Counted from the stretch's first letter, positions 9,518-17,617 are shown. The stretch is DNA of 64,000 nucleotides from Hyphomicrobiales bacterium (GCA_900470805.1 UCCA01000039.1:1-64000), one strand, 5' to 3'. The notes: generated by a model not told the origin, from the sequence alone. Numbers and translations are program-made.

Positions 9518-10354
9518 TTGCAGATAGCTACCGCACAATCGGTCGTTTCGCCTGATATCGCCGCGAATGGAGCGGCGATACGCATGCTCATACGCCAAGC
9601 CGCCGCAGCAGGAGCAAGATTGGTCAGCTTCTGCGAAGGAGCTCTTTCCGGATATGGAAAGATGCAGATCATGAGCCCGGCTGACTGGGCGACATTCGAC
9701 TGGGCAGCCCATACGGCCGAGCTTCGCACGATCTCCGAGTTGTGCGGAGACCTTAAGATATTCGCGGTCATTGGCGGCGCTCACCGCTTCGCCGATGACC
9801 GCCCGCCGCACAACAGCCTTTACGTATTGTCCGACGCGGGCAAACTGATCACCCGATACGACAAGCGCTTTCTCTCCAACTCGGAACTTCAGGGCTGGTA
9901 CACCCCTGGCACGGCGCCGATCTCGTTTGACGTCGATGGCTATCGTTTCGGCTGCGCAATCTGCATCGAGGCACATTTCCAGGAGGTGTTCATCGAATAT
10001 GAGCGGCTGGGCGTGGACGCGGTCATCTTCTCGTCCTACGGAATCCCACCAGATTTCCAGATCGTATTGCGGGCGCATGCCAGTCTGAACTGCATCTGGA
10101 TCGGGGCTGCCACGCCAGTGCAGAAGACTCACAAGGGGCCGGCCGGAACAATCGGGCCCGATGGAAACTGGGTGGCGCAATGCCCGGCGAAGACGGAACC
10201 CGGATTTGCGATTGCCACCCTCGACCGGGACGATCCGGGCCACGACATTCCACTCAACAAAGCGCGCCCATGGAGGGCAAGCGCAAGGCAGGGCGACATA
10301 TACCGAACGCAAATGCGAGACGACACAGCCGCCGAGGACAGAAGCAGCTATTGA
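9518..10354 (+). CDS. Carbon-nitrogen hydrolase (nitrilase superfamily)
   Basis: A 278-residue amidohydrolase of the nitrilase superfamily. The Glu-Lys-Cys triad is visible: Glu40 in SFCEGALSGYG, Lys116 in RYDKRFL and Cys149 in CAICIE. The start is the TTG at 9518, supported by GGGAGGGA four bases upstream; there is no suitable ATG. The C-terminus (from ~255) is hydrophilic and probably disordered. Such enzymes hydrolyse small amides or carbamoyl compounds; the substrate is not readable. It is not obviously linked to its neighbours and may be a strain-specific insertion beside the MNT gene. Confidence 0.85.
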   Translation: MQIATAQSVVSPDIAANGAAIRMLIRQAAAAGARLVSFCEGALSGYGKMQIMSPADWATFDWAAHTAELRTISELCGDLKIFAVIGGAHRFADDRPPHNSLYVLSDAGKLITRYDKRFLSNSELQGWYTPGTAPISFDVDGYRFGCAICIEAHFQEVFIEYERLGVDAVIFSSYGIPPDFQIVLRAHASLNCIWIGAATPVQKTHKGPAGTIGPDGNWVAQCPAKTEPGFAIATLDRDDPGHDIPLNKARPWRASARQGDIYRTQMRDDTAAEDRSSY

Positions 10355-10364
10355 GCAAGACCTG

Positions 10365-10718
10365 CTACCCCACCGCCTCATGCACCGCCCGGCTATCCAC
10401 GGGCGCCTCCGCTCTCTCGTTCATCCCGTAATCGCGCACCACATTTCCGATCCTCAGCCGATAGTCGGCGAAGATGCCGTTGCGGCCGGCGCTTTGCGCG
10501 GCGCGATGGCATTCGAGGTTGCGCCAGCGCTTGACCGCCTCCTCGTCGCGCCAGAAGGAGAGCGAGAGGAGCTTGCCGCGCATCGTCAGGCTTTCGAAGC
10601 GCTCGATGGAGATGAAGCCGTCCATCTTTTCCAGCTCGGCCCGCAGTTCTCCGGCGAGGTCGAGATAGGTGTGGCGTTCGCCGAGATAGGGCAGAACTTC
10701 GAAGATGACGGCGATCAT
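10365..10718 (-). CDS. Antibiotic biosynthesis monooxygenase (ABM) domain protein
   Basis: A 117-residue dimeric alpha-beta barrel protein. The ABM pattern is visible: VIFEVLPYLGERHTYLDL, then DGFISIERFESLTMRGKLLS and SFWRDEEAVKRW. Related proteins are cofactor-free quinol monooxygenases or haem-degrading enzymes. Its ATG overlaps the TGA of the upstream NIPSNAP-like gene (ATGA at 10715-10718), so the two are translationally coupled. The divergent ArsR regulator probably controls both. Confidence 0.8.
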   Translation of the reverse strand: MIAVIFEVLPYLGERHTYLDLAGELRAELEKMDGFISIERFESLTMRGKLLSLSFWRDEEAVKRWRNLECHRAAQSAGRNGIFADYRLRIGNVVRDYGMNERAEAPVDSRAVHEAVG

Positions 10719-11044
10719 GGCTGCACCCGTGCGGCGTGAGGCAGGGATACGTTCTTCAGGAAGATGCGGTCTTCCTTAAGGATGAAGCGCTCGCGCTTGG
10801 CGAATTCGTAGTTCTCGCGGCCGAGCGGGTCGGCGGCGAGACGGGCGCGGTAGGCTTCGTAGGCGGCGAGGCTTTCGATGTTGTAAACGCCGTAGGAGGT
10901 GGTCGTGGAGCCCTCGTGTGGGGCGAAATAGCCGATCAGCTCGGCGCCGTTGCGCGGAATGGCCTGGCCCCAGTTGCTGCTGTACTCGGCGAATTGATCC
11001 TTCTTGAACGGATCGATCTCGTAGCGGATGAAGCAGGTAATCAT
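10715..11044 (-). CDS. NIPSNAP family protein
   Basis: A 109-residue ferredoxin-like alpha-beta barrel protein. ITCFIRYEIDPFKKDQFAEYS and a conserved YFAPHEGSTTTSYGVY place it in the NIPSNAP family, distant relatives of ABM monooxygenases. The ATG at 11044 is chosen because AAAGGAGA lies 6-7 bases upstream; a longer frame starting at 11080 lacks such a site. It overlaps the following ABM gene by four bases, and its promoter region (11045-11133) is shared with the divergent ArsR gene. Confidence 0.8.
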   Translation of the reverse strand: MITCFIRYEIDPFKKDQFAEYSSNWGQAIPRNGAELIGYFAPHEGSTTTSYGVYNIESLAAYEAYRARLAADPLGRENYEFAKRERFILKEDRIFLKNVSLPHAARVQP

Positions 11045-11133
11045 CGTCGTCTCCTTTTGTCGGTGAGACGGTTTTGCCATATTGCCGGGCGGGCATGCTT
11101 CGGTTACGGTCGAACTATGCAGGAGATCGACCC

Positions 11134-11820
11134 ATGAAAGAAGGACCCGACATCGCGCAGATCGGCGCGCTCATCGGCGATCCCGCCCGTGCCAACATGC
11201 TGACGGCACTGATGGGCGGCAAGGCGCTGACGGCGACGGAGCTTGCTGCGGCCGGCGGCATCACCGTGCAGACGGCGAGCACGCATCTGGCCAAGCTTGA
11301 GGCCGGGCAACTGTTGGCGCAGCGCAAGCAGGGGCGCCACCGCTATTTCACGCTGGCCGACGATGCGGTCGGCAAGCTGCTCGAAAACATCATGGGATTT
11401 GCGGCCGGGCGCGGGCATCTGCGCCATCAGCCGGGGCCGAAGGAACCGGCGCTGCGCAAGGCGCGGATCTGCTACGATCATCTGGCCGGTGATTTCGGCG
11501 TGCGGATGCTGGATAGTCTGGTCGCCAAGGGCGCGATCGATGCCATCGGCGACGGGTTGGCGCTGACAGGTAAGGGCGAGAGCACGCTGAAATGCATCGG
11601 TATCGATGTCGGCGATCTCAAAGCGTCCAGGCGGCCGCTTTGTCGCTCCTGTCTCGACTGGAGCGAACGGCGCGCGCACCTGGCCGGCAGTCTCGGAAAA
11701 GCGCTGCTCTTGAAGTTCTTCGACAAGGGCTGGGCGCGGCGGACGGCCGGCAGCCGCTCGGTAATCTTTTCACCGAATGGAGAGCGGCAGTTTTTGGCGC
11801 TGTTTCCGATCGACGCTTGA
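11134..11820 (+). CDS. ArsR family transcriptional regulator with C-terminal extension
   Basis: A 228-residue winged-helix regulator. The ArsR helix-turn-helix spans about residues 8-90: IGDPARANMLTALMGGKALTATEL, then QTASTHLAKLEAGQLL and the wing QGRHRYF. It is more than twice the length of a minimal ArsR protein. The extension contains CRSC near 170 and a C-terminal FDKGWARR. No CVC-type arsenic site is present. AGGAG lies eight bases upstream of the ATG. Divergence from the NIPSNAP-ABM operon suggests it is that operon's local repressor, perhaps sensing an electrophile or quinone (inference). Confidence 0.85.
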   Translation: MKEGPDIAQIGALIGDPARANMLTALMGGKALTATELAAAGGITVQTASTHLAKLEAGQLLAQRKQGRHRYFTLADDAVGKLLENIMGFAAGRGHLRHQPGPKEPALRKARICYDHLAGDFGVRMLDSLVAKGAIDAIGDGLALTGKGESTLKCIGIDVGDLKASRRPLCRSCLDWSERRAHLAGSLGKALLLKFFDKGWARRTAGSRSVIFSPNGERQFLALFPIDA

Positions 11821-11961
11821 GGGCGCGGGGCGCAGGCCCTGCGGGTCGCATGCGCGCCAGGCGCGCAATTCACAGGCGTGCGAGCGGGCATTGCAAATTC
11901 TAATCGATCGGATGAGTATATGCCGCCGGTTTGTCGGTATTGCAAAGCGATCGAGGCCTTG

Positions 11962-13203
11962 ATGTTTCCGCTTTCCCACATGATGAAATCGTTCATACGC
12001 AAGGGCCGCCTGACCGTCATCGATGCCGATGGGAAGCGCCATGTTTTCGAAGGCTCGGCCGGTCCTCACGTGACCATGCGACTGACAGACAAGAAGCTCT
12101 ACAAGACTCTGGTCTTCAAGGCCGAGCTTGCGGCGGGTGAAGCCTATATGGATGGAACGATGCGGTTCGAGGAGGGTTCGACGCTGCGCGACTTCCTGAC
12201 CCTTTTCTCGATCAACCGCCTGTCGCTCGGCTCCTACCCGATCCAGAAGGTGCTGCGCGCCATCAAGATGCGGTTTCGCAAGCGCCAGCAGTCGAACCGC
12301 AAGGGCGAGGCGCAGCAGAACGTTGCCCATCACTACGATCTCGGCAATGATTTCTACAAGCTGTTTCTCGACCGGAACATGCTCTACTCCTGCGCTTATT
12401 TCCGCGAGCCCGGCGAAACGCTGGAAGAGGCGCAGCGCAACAAGCTGCGGCTTCTCGCCAGCAAGCTCGGGCTCAAGCCGGGAATGAAGGTGCTGGATAT
12501 CGGCTGTGGCTGGGGCGATCTGGCGCTTTATTTGGCGGCGCTCGAGGATGTCGAGGTTGTCGGCGTGACTCTGTCCGTCGAGCAGCAGGCGCTTGCCACC
12601 GAACGCGCCAAGGAGGCTGGACTTGCCGATCGCGTCCGCTTCGAGCTCAAGGACTACCGGGAGGTCGAGGGGCAGTTTGATCGCATCGTTTCCGTCGGTA
12701 TGTTCGAACATGTCGGCGTCCAGCATTATGACGAGTTCTTCAAGAAGCTGAACGCGCTGATGCCCGACGACGGTCTTGCGGTGCTGCATTCGATCGGCCA
12801 CATGAGCCCGCCGGGCATGGCCAGCGCCTGGCTGCGGAAGTACATTTTCCCCGGCGCCTATTCGCCGGCGCTGTCGGAGGTGTTTGCGGTCGTCGAGCAG
12901 AACAGCCTGTGGGTCACGGATCTCGAATTCCTGCGTGTGCACTATGCGACGACGCTTGCTCACTGGGCCGAGCGCTTCGAGCATAACCGCGACAAGGTCA
13001 TCGCGCTCTATGACGAGCGCTTCGCGCGGATGTGGGAATTCTACCTGATCAGCGCCGAGATGATGTTTCGCACCGGCAGCCAGCTAGTCTTCCACATGCA
13101 GCTGTCGCGCTCGCGTGATGCCGCCCCCGTCGTACGCGATTACATCACCGACAGGCAGCGCGATTATCTGGCGCTTGAAAAGACGCTGAACCTGCCGGTG
13201 TGA
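11962..13203 (+). CDS. cfa: Cyclopropane-fatty-acyl-phospholipid synthase
   Basis: Adds a methylene from SAM across double bonds of membrane phospholipid acyl chains, usually in stationary phase and acid stress. 413 residues from the ATG at 11962. The N-terminal lipid-binding part spans about 1-110. The conserved HHYDLGNDFYKLFLD is near 123-137, the SAM motif LDIGCGWG at 178-185 and FDRIVSVGMFEHVG near 245. An in-frame GTG at 11878 would add 28 residues that look non-conserved; ATG 11980 is another option. Alphaproteobacteria often carry several paralogues, so the symbol is family-level. Confidence 0.9.
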   Translation: MFPLSHMMKSFIRKGRLTVIDADGKRHVFEGSAGPHVTMRLTDKKLYKTLVFKAELAAGEAYMDGTMRFEEGSTLRDFLTLFSINRLSLGSYPIQKVLRAIKMRFRKRQQSNRKGEAQQNVAHHYDLGNDFYKLFLDRNMLYSCAYFREPGETLEEAQRNKLRLLASKLGLKPGMKVLDIGCGWGDLALYLAALEDVEVVGVTLSVEQQALATERAKEAGLADRVRFELKDYREVEGQFDRIVSVGMFEHVGVQHYDEFFKKLNALMPDDGLAVLHSIGHMSPPGMASAWLRKYIFPGAYSPALSEVFAVVEQNSLWVTDLEFLRVHYATTLAHWAERFEHNRDKVIALYDERFARMWEFYLISAEMMFRTGSQLVFHMQLSRSRDAAPVVRDYITDRQRDYLALEKTLNLPV

Positions 13204-13224
13204 TTGAAACCCATGCGTTGGATG

Positions 13225-13650
13225 CTACCGTGCGGCAACCAGCACACCCTTGAAGCCATTGCCGGCAACGGTGTCGCAGAGCTCGTTCCATTCGCAATCC
13301 GTGCAGGCCTTGCGGATGGTGCCGGCGGCGAAGTTGCGACGCAGTCTTGCGAGCAGCTTGCCGTCGGGAACGATCCGCGTGCCCTCGCCCACGGGCATGC
13401 CGAGCAGACGGCTGACCGCTTCGGCGGCGGCCGCATCACGCGTGCAGACATTGGCGTTGCGACAGTGCGCCGACCTGCCCGAAAGCAAGGGCGCACAGAT
13501 ATCGTCGGGGCCGGAGACGATCTCGATCTCCTCCCCCGACGACAGAAGTTCGGCGATCCTGATGTAGTTGGCGGTGAAGGCTGGCGTATAACCCTCACCG
13601 ACAAAGGTCAGCATGCAGAGCAGATGGTGGGCGCGCAGGTGAACCGTCAC
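13225..13650 (-). CDS. DUF1284 cysteine-rich protein
   Basis: A 141-residue DUF1284 protein starting with GTG at 13650, one base after the bioY stop. The family signature LRAHHLLCMLTFVGEGYTP is at the N-terminus. Further cysteines occur in DDIC, HCRNANVC and, near the C-terminus, CTDCEWNELC. This spacing suggests an iron-sulfur or zinc site, although no function is established. Placement directly behind bioY puts it in the BioR-controlled unit. It converges on the cyclopropane synthase gene across 21 bases. Confidence 0.8.
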   Translation of the reverse strand: MTVHLRAHHLLCMLTFVGEGYTPAFTANYIRIAELLSSGEEIEIVSGPDDICAPLLSGRSAHCRNANVCTRDAAAAEAVSRLLGMPVGEGTRIVPDGKLLARLRRNFAAGTIRKACTDCEWNELCDTVAGNGFKGVLVAAR

Positions 13651-13651
13651 A

Positions 13652-14230
13652 TCAGCGTCCGGTATAGATCCTCAGGCCCTTCAGGGCCGCGGCGGCGAGC
13701 GCCGACTTCAGCACGGCGCCGAGGATGAACGGGGCGACGCCGAGCAGCCATGCCTTTTCCATACCAAGCAGGCTTGCCAGCCACAGGCCGCCGATCGCCA
13801 GGCACAGGAGATTGGCCAGCAGGTGCGCGCCGAAGCTGCGGATCACCTTGTCGCCGGTCCAGCCGCGCTCGGCCAGCCAGCCGGTGAAAGCGGCAATGAT
13901 CGGGAAGGAGACGAGGTAGCCGGCCGTGGCGCCCGCGAATGGCGCGAGACCACCGGCGCCGTTGGCGAGCACCGGGAAGCCGACAGCGGCCTCGGCGAGC
14001 CAGGCGAGAACCGTCAACGCACCGAGACGCCAGCCGTAGAGCGCGCCGATCATCGTGACGGCAAAGGTCTGCATGGTGATCGGCACGGGCACCATCGGCA
14101 CTGAAATCTGCGAGGCGAGTGCCAGCACCAGCGTGCCGGCCAGCACGAAAACGGCCTTGATGGCCGCCGGGCGGGCGGACAGGCGCAGCGGGTCGAAAAC
14201 GAGCTTGGCCGAGTGATCGAACAGGGACAT
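13652..14230 (-). CDS. bioY: Biotin transporter substrate-binding subunit BioY
   Basis: The S-component of the biotin importer, able to work alone or with an ECF module. From the ATG at 14230 it has 192 residues with about six membrane spans. The BioY pattern SVPMVPVPITMQTFAVTMIG is near 40-60, followed by the GFPVLANGAGG loop; the C-terminus contains the conserved ASLLGMEKAWLLGVAPF region. A good Shine-Dalgarno (AAGGAG) precedes this start. No ecfA/ecfT genes are adjacent. Two BioR boxes lie upstream, so expression should be repressed when biotin is plentiful. Confidence 0.95.
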   Translation of the reverse strand: MSLFDHSAKLVFDPLRLSARPAAIKAVFVLAGTLVLALASQISVPMVPVPITMQTFAVTMIGALYGWRLGALTVLAWLAEAAVGFPVLANGAGGLAPFAGATAGYLVSFPIIAAFTGWLAERGWTGDKVIRSFGAHLLANLLCLAIGGLWLASLLGMEKAWLLGVAPFILGAVLKSALAAAALKGLRIYTGR

Positions 14231-14249
14231 GAGTTTCTCCTTCTCCAAA

Positions 14250-14259
14250 TTATAGATAA
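14250..14259 (-). promoter_or_regulatory. BioR box proximal to bioY
   Basis: TTATAGATAA on the plus strand (TTATCTATAA read towards bioY) ends 20 bases before the bioY ATG. It matches the BioR operator known in Agrobacterium and Brucella. With flanks it is identical over 18 bases, in inverted orientation, to the box at 14411-14420. Confidence 0.85.
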
Positions 14260-14314
14260 TTTTTGATTCCATCTATTTTATGAAAGAGAATTTTTGTGAA
14301 CGCAAGCGGATGAT

Positions 14315-14334
14315 CATGGTGACCAAGCACCATG
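14315..14334. other. Perfect 7-bp inverted repeat between the BioR boxes
   Basis: CATGGTG, six bases, then CACCATG. It lies in the 150-bp segment between the two BioR boxes and has no T-run, so it could be a short hairpin or a binding site for another factor. Confidence 0.4.
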
Positions 14335-14410
14335 TCCATTCGTTTGCAGCCGCTATGGTGCGAATATCGCGATATTCCGGCAATTTTCGCAGAAAAACGG
14401 CCAGATAAAA

Positions 14411-14420
14411 TTATCTATAA
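14411..14420. promoter_or_regulatory. BioR box distal, just past the bioR stop
   Basis: TTATCTATAA with A/T flanks, 10 bases downstream of the bioR stop codon and about 180 bases upstream of the bioY ATG. It is the inverted partner of the box at 14250-14259. Confidence 0.8.
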
Positions 14421-14430
14421 TTTGTGGAAA

Positions 14431-15102
14431 TCAGCCGACGATGGCGAATGCGTCAGGGGCGACGGCACCCTTTTGCGTGGATTTCGGCGCGCGGCCGATC
14501 CACTGGACATGCCGTTCGAGGATCGACGCCGCCTCGTCGGCCCTGCCCTGGCGCAAGGCCAGCAGGATGGCGCGGTGGTCGTGATCGGTGCGCTTTTCCC
14601 AGCCGGAACGCCAGGCGGAAAACAGGAAGCGGGCGCTGGCGGCGTGGAGGTCGTCGATCGAGGCCAGCAGGCGACTCATGTTGCAGGGCGCGAGGATCAA
14701 TGTGTGGAAACGCCGGTTGGCCTCTTCCCAGGCATGGACGTCGGCGGCGGCATCGCCCTCGCGGGTCGCCTCCTCGGCCGCGTCCAGAATGGCCGGCGTC
14801 AGATGCTTGGCGGCGTGGCGCAGGGCAAGCACTTCAAGCGCGGCGCGCATCTCGGCGACCTCGCGCACCTCCTTCAGATCGAAGGAGGCGACACGGACGC
14901 CGCGGCGGGGCTCGCTGATCGCCAACCCCTGCGCCTCCAGCCGGCGAAACGCCTCGCGGACCGGGACATGGCTGGTGCCGAATTCCTCGGCGATGTGATC
15001 CTGGCGCAGGCGCAGGCCGGCCGACAGTTCGCCGCGAACGATGCGGTCGGCGAGCACGCGGCTGATGCGGCTTGCAATTGTGTCTTCCGGTTCCTTGGCC
15101 AT
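14431..15102 (-). CDS. bioR: GntR-family biotin regulator BioR
   Basis: A FadR-subfamily GntR repressor. The winged helix covers about 8-75 (RIVRGELSAGLRLRQDHIAEEFG, split by the recognition helix TSHVPVREAFRRLEAQG). A helical FCD-type ligand domain covers about 80-210 (MRAALEVLALRHAAKH, NRRFHTLIL). The gene neighbours bioY, and two TTATCTATAA operators separate the genes; both facts identify it as BioR, which represses biotin genes in Rhizobiales. ATG 15102 is preferred over 15108 because AAGGG lies six bases upstream of it. No BioR box precedes its own start, so autoregulation is not evident. Confidence 0.85.
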   Translation of the reverse strand: MAKEPEDTIASRISRVLADRIVRGELSAGLRLRQDHIAEEFGTSHVPVREAFRRLEAQGLAISEPRRGVRVASFDLKEVREVAEMRAALEVLALRHAAKHLTPAILDAAEEATREGDAAADVHAWEEANRRFHTLILAPCNMSRLLASIDDLHAASARFLFSAWRSGWEKRTDHDHRAILLALRQGRADEAASILERHVQWIGRAPKSTQKGAVAPDAFAIVG

Positions 15103-15283
15103 ACCCATCCCTTAGAGGCCGGAGGGTGGCTTGTCGAGGCGACAGGGCCTGCATCCGCAGGCAATTCGATTGCGGACAAAGCAAGCCTCCCGGTCGCCAC
15201 AGGCCAGCCATGACGCGCTGCCGGTTGAGATCGGGCTTGGCATCGTGTAAAGCCGCCTCATTCCCAAACAAGGCGTGACTTAC

Positions 15284-15973
15284 ATGAACGGCTTCGACCT
15301 CATCATTTTCGACTGCGACGGCGTTCTGGTCGATTCCGAAATCATCGCCGCCGACGTCGAGTCCAGGCTCCTGACGGAGGCCGGTTATCCGATCGGCATC
15401 GAGGAAATGGGCGAGCGCTTTGCCGGCATGACCTGGCAGAACATCCTGCTGCAGGTCGAGCGCGAGGCAAGCATACCGATCTCGGCCTCGCTGCTTGACA
15501 AGTCCGAAAAGCTTCTCGACCTGCGGCTGGAACAGGACGTGCAGGCTATATCGGGCGTCGAGGCTGCGGTGAAGCGGATCGAGCTGAAGCGCTGCATCTG
15601 CTCGAACTCGTCGAGCGCCCGGCTCGACATGATGCTTGGCAAGGTCGGGCTGAAGCCGCTGTTTGCGCCCAACATCTTCTCGGCCAAGGATCTCGGCGCC
15701 GACCGCGTCAAGCCGAAGCCTGACATCTTCCTGCACGGCGCCAAGCAGATGGGCGTTTCGCCATCGCGCGCCGTCGTGGTCGAGGATTCGGTGCATGGCG
15801 TTCATGCGGCGCGTGCCGCCGGCATGCGCGTCATCGGCTTTACCGGCGCGTCGCACACCTATCCCTCGCATGCCGACAAGCTCACGGATGCCGGCGCCGA
15901 GACGGTGATTTCGCGGATGATCGATCTGCCCGGCGTGGTCGCGGCACTTGCCGAATGGGACGGCGTTCTCTGA
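15284..15973 (+). CDS. HAD-IA family phosphatase
   Basis: A 229-residue HAD hydrolase of the phosphoglycolate phosphatase/beta-phosphoglucomutase group. Motif I is FDCDGVLVDSE (Asp nucleophile and general acid). Motif II is CSNSSS, motif III the Lys in VKPKPDIF, and motif IV VEDSVHGVHAA. The helical cap lies between residues ~15 and 85. ATG 15284 is preferred to GTG 15275. It stands alone, divergent from bioR; the substrate is not deducible. Confidence 0.88.
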   Translation: MNGFDLIIFDCDGVLVDSEIIAADVESRLLTEAGYPIGIEEMGERFAGMTWQNILLQVEREASIPISASLLDKSEKLLDLRLEQDVQAISGVEAAVKRIELKRCICSNSSSARLDMMLGKVGLKPLFAPNIFSAKDLGADRVKPKPDIFLHGAKQMGVSPSRAVVVEDSVHGVHAARAAGMRVIGFTGASHTYPSHADKLTDAGAETVISRMIDLPGVVAALAEWDGVL

Positions 15974-15988
15974 TTCCGCTCGGGCGGT

Positions 15989-16909
15989 TCAGATCCTGAT
16001 CGACAGGGCGGAAGGCAGAATATCGAAGCGGGCCGGCAATTGTCCGGGCGCTTCGCCGTCGCTGTCGATCAGCGCCGCATCCTTACCGATCGGCCATGCC
16101 TCGACGCATCTTGCGCGGTGGGTGGTGACCAGCGGGCTTTTCAGATGGGCGCCGCTGTAGATGCTGTTCAGCAAGGTGAGAACCTTCAAGCGCGGCGCGG
16201 CGCGCATGATCACCACATCGAAGAAGCCATCCGCCAGGTCGGCCCCGGGCGCAACCCGCATGCCGCCGCCGAACCATGCGCCGTTAGCAACCGCGACCGC
16301 CGTGATCGGTCCCTCGTAGACATCCTCGCCATCAAGCCGAAGCCGGACGCTGCATGGGCGATAGCGCAGGATCTGCCACAGGCTGTGAAACAGGAACACC
16401 GCCGGGCCGGGCAGCCGCCTGCCGTTTCGCGCGGCGTTGACGGCGCGCACGATCTGGCCTGATACGCCGAAGCTGGCGATGTTGGCAAAGTGCCGGGTGA
16501 TCGGATTGCCGCTTTCGTCGTGGCAGGTGAGAACACCGGCATCGATCCGCCGGATCGCTGCCGCCATGACATGCGCGACAGCAGACACAGGATCGGCGGG
16601 CAGGGAAAAATTGCGCTGGAAATCGCAGCCGGTGCCAGTCGCGATGAAGGAAAAGGCGGTGTCCGGGCGCTGCGATTTCAGGACGCCACCGGCGACCTCG
16701 CCGATCGTTCCATCGCCACCGACGGCGACGACCAGATCAGCACCGTCATCGGCCAAGCCGCGCGCCAGACGCTCGGCGTCGCCCGCACGCTCGGTCTCAA
16801 GCAGGGTCAGTTTGGCGCCATGCGTTTCGAACGCCCGCCGCAGCGTCGAGCGGAGGGCTTCCAGCCCGCGTCGCCCGGACGCCGGATTGAGGATCATGCC
16901 GACCTTCAA
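15989..16909 (-). CDS. Diacylglycerol kinase-like lipid kinase (YegS/DagK type)
   Basis: A 306-residue lipid kinase. The nucleotide-binding motif VGGDGTIGEVAGG is near residues 63-75. NPASGRRG at the N-terminus and TGTGCDFQRNF are also conserved in the DAGK catalytic family. Such enzymes phosphorylate diacylglycerol, sphingosine-like or undecaprenol lipids at the inner membrane face. The initiator is TTG at 16909; the next in-frame ATG would drop four residues. It follows a lipoprotein gene on the same strand by 60 bases. Confidence 0.88.
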   Translation of the reverse strand: MKVGMILNPASGRRGLEALRSTLRRAFETHGAKLTLLETERAGDAERLARGLADDGADLVVAVGGDGTIGEVAGGVLKSQRPDTAFSFIATGTGCDFQRNFSLPADPVSAVAHVMAAAIRRIDAGVLTCHDESGNPITRHFANIASFGVSGQIVRAVNAARNGRRLPGPAVFLFHSLWQILRYRPCSVRLRLDGEDVYEGPITAVAVANGAWFGGGMRVAPGADLADGFFDVVIMRAAPRLKVLTLLNSIYSGAHLKSPLVTTHRARCVEAWPIGKDAALIDSDGEAPGQLPARFDILPSALSIRI

Positions 16910-16969
16910 CGCAATCTTGCCCCCGGAGCGAATGCGGAAACCCTTGCCGCCAACGCAGCGATGCGGGGC

Positions 16970-17617
16970 TTACCTCTTTTTCTTGCCCTTGGCAGGCGCG
17001 CCCTGGTCGAAGCCGATATTGACGCGGACAAGCGCACCGGAGCCGACCGGCAGCTTGATGTTGTCCTTGCGGAACAGAACCTGGGTGGCGCCGCTCGGAT
17101 CGACCGTGGCCGGGAAATTCGTCACCTCTGAATAGAGCGAGTCTTCGCCGTCGAGCACGGTGATGCGGATCGGCAGCGTGACGCTGGCGGGGCCGCCCGC
17201 GGGACCGGCGATGACGCGCAGCTGGGCAACGACCGTCATCGTCAGGTTCTGCTCATTGAGCGTGCACTGGCGGGTATAGTTGCCGATCGTGGCCTGGAAG
17301 GAGAGCTTTTCGGGCGCACCGGTTTTGGCGCCGCCGGCATAGCTGTGATAGATCGCTTCGGCGTCCTTCATGTAGATCGTCGGGCAAGCGCCCTGCACGA
17401 CGGGAGCCGTGGTGCCGGAAGCGGTCGTCGCCGTGCCGATGGAGGGGTCGCTTGAAGAAGGGTTGGCGGGCGCCAGCGGCATCACCTGCGCGTTGCCGGA
17501 GGGCTGTGCCGGGGCCGATGTCTTGCTGTCTCCACCGCCCATGCCGAGCGAGTTGCAACCGACCAGGATAGCCGCGACAGATGCGGAAACGATAAGACGA
17601 GAGATCTTGCCGAGCAC
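16970..17617 (-). CDS. Predicted secreted lipoprotein
   Basis: A 215-residue lipoprotein starting at GTG 17617. A type II signal peptide ends in the lipobox ILVGC (Cys about 21). A Ser/Pro/Thr/Ala-rich linker runs to about 75, and a beta-rich domain follows with CPTIYMKDAEAIYHSY and paired cysteines (CPT, QCTLNE), ending in a lysine-rich tail KGKKKR. I recognise this as a conserved rhizobial lipoprotein of unknown function. It is divergent from thrC with a 233-bp gap. Confidence 0.7.
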   Translation of the reverse strand: MLGKISRLIVSASVAAILVGCNSLGMGGGDSKTSAPAQPSGNAQVMPLAPANPSSSDPSIGTATTASGTTAPVVQGACPTIYMKDAEAIYHSYAGGAKTGAPEKLSFQATIGNYTRQCTLNEQNLTMTVVAQLRVIAGPAGGPASVTLPIRITVLDGEDSLYSEVTNFPATVDPSGATQVLFRKDNIKLPVGSGALVRVNIGFDQGAPAKGKKKR

